Source: Rubrivivax sp.
Lineage (GTDB): Bacteria > Pseudomonadota > Gammaproteobacteria > Burkholderiales > Burkholderiaceae_C
Assembly: GCA_027487905.1 (NCBI GenBank)
Contig: JAIYCR010000033.1
Coordinates: forward strand, 18,324 to 82,323
Direction: 5' to 3'
Length of the DNA stretch: 64,000 nucleotides
The position numbers were made by a program, and so were the translations under genes. Positions 8,468 through 16,553 of this stretch are shown piece by piece. The notes beneath the pieces were generated by a model. The model was not told the origin of the DNA. It did not search any database and was given only the letters and a program-made list of their open reading frames with translations. Numbering within the stretch: position 1 is the first letter of the stretch; the number at the start of each line of letters is the position of its first letter.

Positions 8468-9572
8468 TCAGACGCCCTGCTTAAGGCTGGCGTGGATGAA
8501 GGGGTCGAGGTCCCCGTCCAGCACCTTCTGGGTGTTGCTGATCTCCACGCCCGTGCGCAGGTCCTTGATGCGGCTCTGGTCGAGCACGTAGCTCCGGATC
8601 TGGTGGCCCCAGCCGACGTCGGTCTTGGTGTCCTCCAGCTTCTGCTGGGCTTCACGCTGCTTGCGCATCTCGTGCTCGTACAGGCGGCTTCGCAGCACCT
8701 TCCAGGCCTCGTCGCGGTTGCTGTGCTGGCTGCGGCTGCTCTGGCACTGCACGACGATGCCGGTGGGTATGTGGGTCAGGCGCACCGCCGAGTCGGTCTT
8801 GTTGATGTGCTGGCCGCCCGCGCCGCTGGCACGGAAGGTGTCGGTGCGCACGTCGGCCGGGTTGATGTCGATCTCGATGGTGTCGTCCACCTCGGGATAG
8901 ACGAAGAGGCTGGCGAAGCTGGTGTGCCGGCCGCCCGCGCTGTCGAAGGGGCTCTTGCGCACCAGGCGGTGCACGCCGGTCTCGGTGCGCAGGTGGCCGA
9001 AGGCATAGTCGCCCTCGACCTTGATGGTGGCGCTGCGGATGCCCGCGCTGTCGCCTTCGCTTTCCTCGAGCACCTCGGTCTTGTAGCCCTTGCGCTCGCA
9101 GTACTTGAGCACCTGGCGCAGCAGCATGCTGGCCCAGTCGCAGGCCTCGGTGCCACCGGCGCCGGCCTGGATGTCGATGAAGCAGTTGGACGGGTCGGCC
9201 GGCTGGTTGAACATCCGGCGGAACTCGAGTTCCTCGACCTTGGCGGTGAGCGCCTTGACCTCGTCCTCGATGGCGGCGATGCCGTCGAAGTCGTCGTCGG
9301 CCCGGCTCATCTCGAAGAGCTCGGTGTTGTCCGACAGGTTGGATTCCAGGTGGTCGATGGTGCCGACCACGGTCTCCAACGTCTTCTTCTCGCGGCCCAG
9401 TTCCTGCGCCCGCTTGGGCTCGTTCCAGATGGCCGGGTTCTCCAGCGCCGCGTTGACCTCGTTCAGCCGAAGCGATTTGCGGTCGTAGTCAAAGATACCC
9501 CCGAAGAGCCTGCGTGCGCTGGCTCAGATCGACGAGGGCGTGGCCGATGGCGTTGATGTGTTCGATGTCCAT
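8468..9572 (-). CDS. prfB: Peptide chain release factor 2, made by programmed +1 frameshift
   Basis: RF2 terminates translation at UGA and UAA. The gene is split into a 27-codon first frame (ATG at 9572, stop TGA at 9491-9489) and the main frame. Shifting +1 at CTT-TGA-C joins them into 367 residues, the normal RF2 length (join 9572-9492 with 9490-8468). The main frame has the codon-recognition tripeptide in RKSPFDS and the catalytic GGQ in [16 protein letters not shown]. The shift site has the G-rich Shine-Dalgarno-like element at the usual distance, so this is autoregulation and not a mutation: low RF2 slows reading of the in-frame UGA and favours the shift. pepN follows 25 bp downstream. 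Confidence 0.97.
9488..9502 (-). promoter_or_regulatory. prfB programmed +1 ribosomal frameshift site
   Basis: Minus strand reads GGGGGTATCTTTGAC: an internal Shine-Dalgarno-like G run, a 3-nt gap, the slippery CTT codon, the in-frame TGA stop and the C that weakens it. This matches the classic E. coli prfB site apart from the base before the G run. Confidence 0.96.
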
Positions 9573-9981
9573 GGCGGTGGGCTCTTGGCGGTGCAGGGGC
9601 GCGGACGGCGCCGAACCCACGAGTTTCTCACGCGGGCCAGACCCGCCCGGATGCACGTCGCAACCGGCCGCCATCGCGGCGGCACACCCCGCCTCGCTTT
9701 GTGCGCAGAGCCCCTGCTGGCCGTGGGGCGGGCGCCGGAGTGTGGTGGGCCGGGGGTAAGCCCGGGGGAGGTTTGCCCGTGAACAAGTCCACGTTGTCAG
9801 AGAGTCGTAAGCCCGTCTGAAAAGAGTCTCCTAGTCCCGAAGTACCCAGGTTACAGATGTCATGGGGACTGTCCACGTGCTGCCGTTCCAGGGGTTCTTT
9901 CGCAGTATCCCAGCGCGGTTTCATCTTTCATCCCGTGCGTTGCCGCGATCTGGCCGCGCCTCTTGACTCTTCTCGTCTCCC
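9573..9981. other. Intergenic region upstream of prfB with a lower-GC patch
   Basis: About 400 bp between the divergent prfB and the membrane-protein gene. The right part (about 9780-9925) is visibly less GC-rich than everything around it and contains irregular sequence that reads open on the minus strand (9924-9628, 98 codons) without any recognisable motif. It could be the worn end of a mobile element or simply regulatory DNA; I cannot identify it. Promoters of both flanking genes must lie here, but no clear boxes were found. Confidence 0.4.
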
Positions 9982-10284
9982 ATGTTGCTGGTCGCCGCCG
10001 CCGTCAAGCTCATCGCCGAGATCGCCCTGATGGCGCTGCTCGGCCAGGGGCTGCTCGCCGTGCTCGCGGGCGACCGACGGCACGACAACTTCTTCTACAA
10101 GACCTTGCAGGTCATCACCCGCCCCTTCACCAGCCTGGCGCGCCTGATCACGCCGCGCGTGGTCGTGGACCGCCACATTCCCTTCGCTGCCTTCGCGATG
10201 GTGCTGGGCGCCTGGGTGTTCGCCACGATGGGCAAGGTGTCGCTGTGCGTGGACATCGCGCTGGCCTCTCAGATCTGCCGCTGA
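9982..10284 (+). CDS. Small conserved membrane protein of unknown function
   Basis: A 100-residue protein with two hydrophobic segments (residues ~2-28, LLVAAAVKLIAEIALMALLGQ, and ~70-90, AFAMVLGAWVFATMG) separated by a charged stretch with DNFFYKTLQVITRPFTSLAR. I recognise no domain; similar small proteins occur beside TPR genes in Burkholderiales, but this is recollection, not a search. It starts with ATG at 9982 and lies 28 bp ahead of the TPR gene, so the two probably form an operon. Confidence 0.7.
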   Translation: MLLVAAAVKLIAEIALMALLGQGLLAVLAGDRRHDNFFYKTLQVITRPFTSLARLITPRVVVDRHIPFAAFAMVLGAWVFATMGKVSLCVDIALASQICR

Positions 10285-10312
10285 ACACCGAACCTCACCC
10301 CGGGATGCCGCC

Positions 10313-10891
10313 ATGACCCTCTCCGAACGCCTGGACCACCTGATGCTCAAGTGGCGGGCCATGGGCTGGCTGCTCGTGGGCCGTCCGGCTCAGGCCGAAG
10401 AAACGATGGGCGAGATGCTGCGGCGCTGGCCGGACGACGCCTATGCGCTGGCCAGCCGCGTGCATGTGCGCGCCCAGCGCGGCGACGCCGACGGCGCCAT
10501 CGCCGACGCGCAGCGCCTGGTCGCCGCGCACCCGGCGCGCAGCGCCGCCGACTGGTTCAACCTCGGCTTCATGCTCGAGGCGCGCGGAGACCTGGACGCC
10601 GCCGAGCCCGCCTTCCGCCGCGCGGTCGAACTCGACCCCAAGCTCGACCGCGCCTGGTACGGCCTGGGCCTGGCGCTCATCCGCCAGCGCCGCTTCGACG
10701 ACGCGGTGGCTGCGCTCAAGCGCACCACGCAGCTGCAGCCGATGAGCCCCTACGGCTGGTACCAGCTGGCCCGCGTCCACATGGACCGCGCCGAGCCCGA
10801 CGAGACCCGCAAGATCATCCGCCACCTGAAGGACTTCGAGCCCAAGGTGGCCGCCCAGCTCGAACGCGAGACCGGCCTGACCGCCGGTTGA
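10313..10891 (+). CDS. Tetratricopeptide repeat protein
   Basis: A 192-residue soluble helical-repeat protein. At least three TPR-like units are visible, for example ADWFNLGFMLEARGDLDAAEPAFRRAVELDPKLDRAWYGLGLAL, which has the W-LG-Y/F-A-P spacing of TPRs; further units lie before (AQRGDADGAIADAQRLVAAHP) and after (YGWYQLARVHMDRAEPDET). No signal peptide is evident. TPRs mediate protein-protein contacts, so this may be a partner of the small membrane protein encoded 28 bp upstream. Its specific role is unknown. Confidence 0.82.
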   Translation: MTLSERLDHLMLKWRAMGWLLVGRPAQAEETMGEMLRRWPDDAYALASRVHVRAQRGDADGAIADAQRLVAAHPARSAADWFNLGFMLEARGDLDAAEPAFRRAVELDPKLDRAWYGLGLALIRQRRFDDAVAALKRTTQLQPMSPYGWYQLARVHMDRAEPDETRKIIRHLKDFEPKVAAQLERETGLTAG

Positions 10892-11025
10892 ACCAAGAGG
10901 CCGGGGCTCGCGCTCCGGCTGAGACGAAGGACCGGCAGACCGCCGGACGACGACCCGAGCGGCCTTGCGGCCGCATCCACCGAGCCGGCGCCCTGCCGGG
11001 TATGACATTCAACAGGAGATGACTG

Positions 11026-11286
11026 ATGCAGCTGACTGAGCGACATCACGAGTACTGGCGCAAGAACCTGAGGCTCACCTCAGTGCTTCTGGGCATCTGG
11101 TTCATCGTGTCCTTCGTCATGGTTTATTTCGCCCGCGACCTGAGCTTTTCCTTCTTCGGCTGGCCTTTCAGCTTCTGGATGGCCGCTCAGGGTTCGCTTC
11201 TGGTCTACATGGCCATCATCTGGTACTACGCGCGGACCATGAACCGCATGGACCAGGAACACGGCGTCGCCGAACTGGAGGCCTGA
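11026..11286 (+). CDS. DUF4212 small subunit of a sodium:solute symporter
   Basis: An 86-residue membrane protein with two helices (about 17-36 and 42-67), beginning ERHHEYWRKNLRLTSVLLGIW, the typical start of DUF4212. Members are encoded immediately before VC_2705-family symporters and are thought to be their small subunit. Here the large-subunit ATG follows the stop codon after 1 bp, indicating translational coupling. A good ribosome site (AGGAG) lies 8 nt before the ATG. The preceding 134 bp should contain the operon promoter. Confidence 0.92.
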   Translation: MQLTERHHEYWRKNLRLTSVLLGIWFIVSFVMVYFARDLSFSFFGWPFSFWMAAQGSLLVYMAIIWYYARTMNRMDQEHGVAELEA

Positions 11287-11287
11287 C

Positions 11288-13417
11288 ATGGCTGGAATGG
11301 CACCTGAATCGGGCGGTGGATTCATCACCGCCTCCGCGAACGCGGATTTCAAGAAGCAGCTGAACAAGGTCTACGCCTGGTACACCGGCGGCTTCTTCGC
11401 GTTCATCGTCGTCCTGGCCATCCTCGAGCAGATGGGTCTGCCCCGGAACTGGATCGGCCTGATCTTCCTGATCGCCACCGTCGGCCTGTACGCCGGCATC
11501 GGCATCATGAGCCGCACCTCGGATGCGTCCGAGTACTACGTGGCGGGTCGCCGGGTTCCGGCGATCTACAACGGCATGGCCACCGGCGCCGACTGGATGA
11601 GCGCAGCCTCGTTCATCGGCATGGCCGGCACGCTGTACCTCACCGGCTACGGCGGCCTGGCCTTCATCATGGGCTGGACCGGCGGCTACTGCCTGGTGGC
11701 GCTGTTCCTCGCGCCCTACCTGCGCAAGTTCGGCCAGTTCACCATCCCTGACTTCCTGGGCGCCCGCTACGGCGGCAACCTGCCGCGCTTCATCGGCATC
11801 CTGGCGGCCATCCTGGTGTCCTTCGTGTATGTGGTCGCGCAGATCTACGGCGTGGGCCTCATCACTGCCCGTCTGACGGGCCTGGACTTCACGGTGGGCG
11901 TGTTCGTCGGCCTGGGCGGCATCCTGGTGTGCTCCTTCCTGGGTGGCATGCGCGCGGTCACCTGGACCCAGGTGGCCCAGTACATCATCCTGATCGTGGC
12001 CTACCTGATCCCGGTGGTGTGGCTGTCCATCAAGCACACCGGTGTTCCCGTGCCCCAGGTGATCTACGGCCAGCAGCTGGCCAAGGTGACCGAGCGCGAG
12101 AAGCAGCTGCGCACCGACCCGAAGGAACTGGAAGTCATCCAGATCTTCAAGGACCGTGCCGCCGCCGCGGATGCCAAGCTGAAGGACGTGCCGGCCGCCA
12201 TGGCCGCCGACCGTGCCGCCGCCGAGAAGAAGCTCGCGGACCTGCAGGCCGCCGGCGCCCCGGTGAAGGAAGTCCAGGACGCCGAGAAGGCGCTGGGCGC
12301 CCTGCCCAAGACCGAGGCCGACGCGCGCAAGGCCTACGCGGCCGCCAAGAGCGCCGCCGAGGCCCGCGCCCGACCGCTGGGTGGCATGCCCGCCCACGGC
12401 CAGGCGTTCGCCGGCAACCCGGACGGCACGCCGGCCGAGCAGAAGGCCTTCAACGACTCGCGTCGCAACTTCCTGGGCCTGGTGTTCTGCCTGATGGTGG
12501 GCACGGCCGCGCTGCCGCACATCCTGATGCGCTACTACACCACGCCGTCGGTGAAGGAAGCACGGGAGTCGGTGACCTGGTCGCTGTTCTTCATCTGCCT
12601 GCTGTACCTGACCGCCCCGGCCCTGGCCGTGCTGGTGAAGTACGAGGTCTTCAACGTGCTGGTGGGCACACCTTTCGACAAGTTGCCAGCGTGGGTGGGC
12701 AGCTGGGCGAAGGTCGACCCGAGCCTGCTGAGCATTGCCGACATCAACAAGGACGGCCTGCTGCAGCTGGGTGAAATGCGCCTGGGCGGTGACATCATCG
12801 TGCTGGCCACCCCGGAGATCGCAGGCCTGCCCTACGTGATCTCGGGCATGGTGGCCGCCGGTGGCCTGGCCGCTGCGCTGTCCACCGCGGACGGCCTGCT
12901 GCTGACCATCGCCAACGCGCTGTCGCACGACCTGTACTACAAGATGATCGACCCGAATGCGAGCACCTCGCGCCGGGTGGCCATCTCCAAGGGTCTGCTG
13001 CTCGTGGTGGCGCTGGCTGCGGCCTACGTGGCTTCGCTGAAGATCGCCGACATCCTGTTCCTGGTGTCTGCGGCCTTCTCGCTGGCTGCGGCGTCCTTCT
13101 TCCCGGCCCTCGTCTGCGGGGTGTTCTGGAAGCGCGCCAACAAGTGGGGTTGCGTGCTGGGCATGGTCTCCGGCCTGGTCATCACCTTCTACTACATGGC
13201 CACCACCCAGCCGTGGATGCGCGGCCTGTTCGGCGTGGAAGGCCCGATCGCCGACTACACCTGGTTCGGCATGGCCCCCATCGCCGCCGGCGTCTTCGGC
13301 GTGCCCCTGGCCTTCGCGGTGACCATCATCGTGAGCCTGTTGACCCCGGCCCCGAACAAGGAAGTTCAGGACCTGGTCGAGCACGTCCGCTACCCGGACC
13401 TCAAGCCCGCTCGCTGA
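11288..13417 (+). CDS. Sodium:solute symporter, VC_2705/ActP-like, with coiled-coil insert and EF-hand-like loop
   Basis: A 709-residue inner-membrane transporter of the solute:sodium symporter family, with about 13 hydrophobic helices and motifs such as SDASEYYVAGRRVPAIYNG and ATGADWMSAASFIGMAG. The family imports acetate and similar monocarboxylates. It is longer than ActP (about 550 residues) because of a charged, Ala/Lys/Glu-rich segment at about 255-380 that looks like a coiled-coil hairpin. Residues 485-496, DINKDGLLQLGE, fit the 12-residue EF-hand loop (D1, N3, D5, G6, E12), which suggests Ca2+ binding on a loop between helices. It is coupled to DUF4212 upstream, and an intrinsic terminator follows about 90 bp downstream. 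Confidence 0.92.
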   Translation: MAGMAPESGGGFITASANADFKKQLNKVYAWYTGGFFAFIVVLAILEQMGLPRNWIGLIFLIATVGLYAGIGIMSRTSDASEYYVAGRRVPAIYNGMATGADWMSAASFIGMAGTLYLTGYGGLAFIMGWTGGYCLVALFLAPYLRKFGQFTIPDFLGARYGGNLPRFIGILAAILVSFVYVVAQIYGVGLITARLTGLDFTVGVFVGLGGILVCSFLGGMRAVTWTQVAQYIILIVAYLIPVVWLSIKHTGVPVPQVIYGQQLAKVTEREKQLRTDPKELEVIQIFKDRAAAADAKLKDVPAAMAADRAAAEKKLADLQAAGAPVKEVQDAEKALGALPKTEADARKAYAAAKSAAEARARPLGGMPAHGQAFAGNPDGTPAEQKAFNDSRRNFLGLVFCLMVGTAALPHILMRYYTTPSVKEARESVTWSLFFICLLYLTAPALAVLVKYEVFNVLVGTPFDKLPAWVGSWAKVDPSLLSIADINKDGLLQLGEMRLGGDIIVLATPEIAGLPYVISGMVAAGGLAAALSTADGLLLTIANALSHDLYYKMIDPNASTSRRVAISKGLLLVVALAAAYVASLKIADILFLVSAAFSLAAASFFPALVCGVFWKRANKWGCVLGMVSGLVITFYYMATTQPWMRGLFGVEGPIADYTWFGMAPIAAGVFGVPLAFAVTIIVSLLTPAPNKEVQDLVEHVRYPDLKPAR

Positions 13418-13507
13418 ACGGTGCCCAGCGCCCCCGGGCGCTGGACGCTGGACTCAGACGGCCCCCGGCTGCGCCCCTGGCGCGGTCGGCACCGGCCGAG
13501 CACACTC

Positions 13508-13539
13508 AAGCCCTGACCGGCAACGGTCAGGGCTTTTTC
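13508..13539 (+). terminator. Rho-independent terminator of the symporter operon
   Basis: AGCCCTGACC and GGTCAGGGCT form a perfect 10-bp stem around a 6-nt loop (GGCAAC), followed by TTTTT. It lies 91 bp after the symporter stop codon. Confidence 0.93.
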
Positions 13540-13541
13540 CT

Positions 13542-13594
13542 TTCCGGCTGAACCTTGCGGCCGAGCTTTCCGGCTGAGCTTTCCGGCCGAAGCT
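13542..13594. repeat. Four degenerate 13-14-bp tandem units after the terminator
   Basis: Variants of TTCCGGCTGAGCT follow one another at 13542, 13555, 13568 and 13581, between the terminator and the start of the next gene. Each differs by one to three bases. No function is known. Confidence 0.65.
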
Positions 13595-13629
13595 TGCCGC
13601 CCGGGCCAACCTGCATCGACGCGCCTGCC

Positions 13630-15735
13630 ATGAGCTCCGAGCCTCCCCCGCCCCCCAGGCCCGGCCTGCCCGGCCCGGTCGCTGCCATCGGCCCGGCCCA
13701 GGCCTTGCGGCCGGAACTGATGCGCTTCCTGCCCTTCTCGCAGATGCCGCCCGAGCAGGTGGACCGGTGGATCGCCGCGTCGCGGCTGGCCTATTTCGCG
13801 CCGGGCGAGGTGCTGCTGTCGCCCGCTCAGGGCGCCGTGGCCGAACTCTTCTGGGTGCGGCGTGGCGAGGTGAGCGGCCAGCGTGGTCCGGCCGATGCGG
13901 CCGGTGCCTTCTCCCTGGGAGCGGGTGACGCCTTTCCGGTGGGAGCGCTCTTGGGGGCGCGGCCCGTCACCGCCACCTACACCGCACGCGAGGACGTGAT
14001 GTGCCTGCTCACGCCGGCCGCCGCCGTGCGGGCCCTGGCCGACGAGTGCCCGGCACTGGCCGACTTCCTGACGCGACGCGTCCAGCAGTTCCTGGCGCTG
14101 TCCCAGCAGGCCTTGCAGGCGGCGTATGCGTCGCAGGCGCTGAGCGGGCAGTCGCTGGAGGCGCCGCTGTCAAACCTTACCCGCAAGACCCCGCTGTGCG
14201 TGCCGCCGCACACGCCGCTGGTCGACGCGCTGCGCGCGATGCAGCAGCGCCGGGTGGGCTCGGTGCTGGTGAGCGGCGGTGCGATAGCTGCGGGGGGAGG
14301 CAGCGCCGCCGAGGGCGAGCTCGCGGCGTCGGGCAGCGCCGCCGAGGGCGAGCCTGCGGCTCCGGGCCCTGTGGCGGGCATCCTCACGCGCCACGACATC
14401 CTCGAGCGGGTGACGCTGGCCGGTGTGCCGCTTCACCGGCCCATCGCCACGGTGATGAGCCAGCCGGTGCAGGTGCTGTCGGAGCGCCACACCGCGCTGG
14501 ATGCTGCGCTGCTGATGGCCCGCCAGGGCATACGCCACCTGCCCATCGTCGACGACGCGGGCGCCCTGGTGAGCATCGTCTCCGAACGCGATCTCTTCGC
14601 CCTGCAGCGGCTTAGCCTGCAGCACCTGGGCGGCGCCTTGCGCTCGGCCTGCGACCTGCCCGCGCTCGTCTCGCTGGCGACGGACATCCGCCGCTATGCC
14701 CGACAGTTGCTCGGGCAGGGCGTGAGCTCGGCCCAGTTGACCGGCTTCATCAGCCACCTGAACGACACCCTGACCGAGCGCTGGGTCACGCTGGTGGCGA
14801 CGCGCCACGGCCTGGACCTGTCGAGGGCCTGCTGGCTGGCCTTCGGTTCCGAAGGCCGCGAGGAACAGACGGTGTCCACCGACCAGGACAACGGGCTGAT
14901 CTTCGAGCCCGATGTCGCCGATCTCCCCGATGTCTCCGATGTCCCCGGTGCGCCCGGTGCACCGGTCACCCCCGGCGCGGCCGCCGCAGACCCGGTCGAG
15001 GCGCAGCGCCAGCGCTGGCTCGCGATGGCCCGGGAGGTCAACCAGGGCCTGGCCGAATGCGGCTACCCGCTGTGTCGCGGCGGCATCATGGCGTCCAACC
15101 CCGAGTGCTGCCTGACCCCCGCCGAATGGTCCGACCGCTTCAGTGGCTGGATGGCCCACGGCGCGCCGGATGACCTGCTCAAGGCCAACATCTTCTTCGA
15201 CCTGCGGGCGGTGACCGGCCGCGTGGAACTGGCCACCGCGCTGCGCGCCCAGTGGATGCGGGAGGCCGCGGCCTTGCCGCGCTTCATCAAGCAGATGGCC
15301 GACAACACCCTGCGCAACCGCATCCCGCTGCACTGGCACGGCGGCATCGACACCCAGCGCCTGGCAGGGCGCGAGGCGCTCGACCTCAAGCACCAGGGCA
15401 GTGCGCTTTTCGTCGATGTGGCGCGTCTTTATGCGCTGGCGCGGGGGCTGGCCGCCACCGGAACCGCGCAGCGGCTGCTGCAGGCGGGCCAGGCGCTGGG
15501 CGTGGCGGCCCATGAGCGCGAGGCCTGGGTCAGTGCCTTCGAGTTCGTGCAGGCCCTGCGCCTGCGGGTGCAGCTGCCGTCGGTCGAGGCGACGACCGAC
15601 CTTCCCGACGGGGCCGGGCCGAACACGCTCTTCCTGGACGGGCTCAACGACATCGACCAGCGCATGCTGAAGGAGTCGCTGCGGGTGGCCCGCCGACTGC
15701 ACCAGCGCGTGGCACTCGACCATGGGCGACTCTGA
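13630..15735 (+). CDS. cNMP-binding / CBS / DUF294 nucleotidyltransferase-like regulator
   Basis: A 701-residue cytoplasmic signalling protein with a cyclic-nucleotide-binding-like domain (about 35-150), two CBS motifs (about 185-335) that usually bind adenosine nucleotides, and a DUF294 nucleotidyltransferase domain. The latter has the GlnD/GlnE-type signature FGSEGREEQTVSTDQDNG near 412-430, with catalytic GS and D-x-D. DUF294 C-terminal helices follow. Such proteins commonly sit beside VC_2705 symporters and a DEDDh exonuclease, as here, so control of solute uptake is a fair inference. Low-complexity inserts break CBS1 (two copies of SAAEGE) and the nucleotidyltransferase domain (Pro/Val/Asp-rich run after the DQD motif). 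The first ATG with full domain coverage is 13630. Confidence 0.88.
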   Translation: MSSEPPPPPRPGLPGPVAAIGPAQALRPELMRFLPFSQMPPEQVDRWIAASRLAYFAPGEVLLSPAQGAVAELFWVRRGEVSGQRGPADAAGAFSLGAGDAFPVGALLGARPVTATYTAREDVMCLLTPAAAVRALADECPALADFLTRRVQQFLALSQQALQAAYASQALSGQSLEAPLSNLTRKTPLCVPPHTPLVDALRAMQQRRVGSVLVSGGAIAAGGGSAAEGELAASGSAAEGEPAAPGPVAGILTRHDILERVTLAGVPLHRPIATVMSQPVQVLSERHTALDAALLMARQGIRHLPIVDDAGALVSIVSERDLFALQRLSLQHLGGALRSACDLPALVSLATDIRRYARQLLGQGVSSAQLTGFISHLNDTLTERWVTLVATRHGLDLSRACWLAFGSEGREEQTVSTDQDNGLIFEPDVADLPDVSDVPGAPGAPVTPGAAAADPVEAQRQRWLAMAREVNQGLAECGYPLCRGGIMASNPECCLTPAEWSDRFSGWMAHGAPDDLLKANIFFDLRAVTGRVELATALRAQWMREAAALPRFIKQMADNTLRNRIPLHWHGGIDTQRLAGREALDLKHQGSALFVDVARLYALARGLAATGTAQRLLQAGQALGVAAHEREAWVSAFEFVQALRLRVQLPSVEATTDLPDGAGPNTLFLDGLNDIDQRMLKESLRVARRLHQRVALDHGRL
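14299..14353 (+). repeat. In-frame 22-bp direct repeat (33-bp period) inside the CBS domain
   Basis: The same 22-nt segment, encoding roughly GSAAEGE, occurs at 14299-14320 and 14332-14353. The 33-bp period keeps the frame, so the repeat adds 11 residues to a loop of the first CBS motif. It looks like a slippage or duplication product. Confidence 0.8.
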
Positions 15736-16507
15736 AGGCCCCACCATCCCCGGTCCCGGCCCGGATTCCGGTGCCATCCCGGATGCCGGCGGCTGGTGGC
15801 GACGCTGGATGCGGCCGTCGCCCGAAGGCGCGGCCACCCGGGCCGTGTCGGCGCCGACGCGCTGGGTGGTGCTGGATGTCGAGGCCACGGGGCTGGATGC
15901 CCACCGCGACCGCCTGCTCGCGGTGGCGGCCGTGGCGGTGCGGGTGCCGGGCCCTGGCAGCGGCAGCGGCGGCCAGGGGCGTGCGGAGATCGTTCTCGGC
16001 GATGCCTTCGAATGCGTGCTGCGCGAAGACCCGTCGGCACAGCCGCCGCTGGGCGACCAGGCCCGCGCGAACATCCTGCTGCACGGCATCGGCCTGGGAG
16101 AACGTCGCCGCGGGGTCGATCCACTGCAGGCCATGCAGGCGCTGCAAGGCTGGCTGGCCGGCGCACCCGTGCTCGGCTTTCACGTGGCCTTCGACGAGAC
16201 GCTGCTGCAGCGCCAGCGGCGGGTTCTGGGCCTGCCGCCGCTGCGACAGCCCTTCGTCGATCTCGAGCATGTCGCGCAGGCGCTGATGCCGCAGGCGGGC
16301 GGCCGCTCGCTGGACGACTGGATGGCGCGCCTGGGGGTGCAGTGCGCCGAACGCCACCGGGCCGCGGCCGACGCACTGGCCACCGCCGAGGTGCTGCTGC
16401 ACCTGTGGCCCGCGCTGCGGCGCGAGCAAAGGGGCCCGGCCGTCGGTCTGGCTGACCTGCAGCGCCTGGCGCGGGCACGCAAGTGGCTGGCCGGGCCCGC
16501 GCGTTGA
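15722..16507 (+). CDS. 3'-5' exonuclease of the DnaQ/DEDDh family
   Basis: A 261-residue nuclease-fold protein with WVVLDVEATGLDAHRD (ExoI motif, D-x-E, near 43-55), GFHVAFDETLLQRQ (ExoII) and ERHRAAADALATAEVLL (ExoIII, H and D), which makes it DEDDh type, like the epsilon subunit of DNA polymerase III. The N-terminal 40 residues are Pro/Gly-rich and not part of the fold. Its start overlaps the end of the upstream regulator by 14 bp, so they are translationally coupled. The pairing of this exonuclease with the cNMP/CBS/DUF294 protein is recurrent in betaproteobacteria as far as I recall; the reason is unknown. Confidence 0.88.
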   Translation: MGDSEGPTIPGPGPDSGAIPDAGGWWRRWMRPSPEGAATRAVSAPTRWVVLDVEATGLDAHRDRLLAVAAVAVRVPGPGSGSGGQGRAEIVLGDAFECVLREDPSAQPPLGDQARANILLHGIGLGERRRGVDPLQAMQALQGWLAGAPVLGFHVAFDETLLQRQRRVLGLPPLRQPFVDLEHVAQALMPQAGGRSLDDWMARLGVQCAERHRAAADALATAEVLLHLWPALRREQRGPAVGLADLQRLARARKWLAGPAR

Positions 16508-16553
16508 CCACCGGGTCGACACGCCGCGGCACCGGCCGAGCCTGCCGGCTGCC

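Noticed and set aside
9628..9924. 98-codon minus-strand open frame upstream of prfB
   Set aside because: No family features and no ribosome site; it overlaps the prfB leader region. Treated as intergenic DNA of unknown origin.
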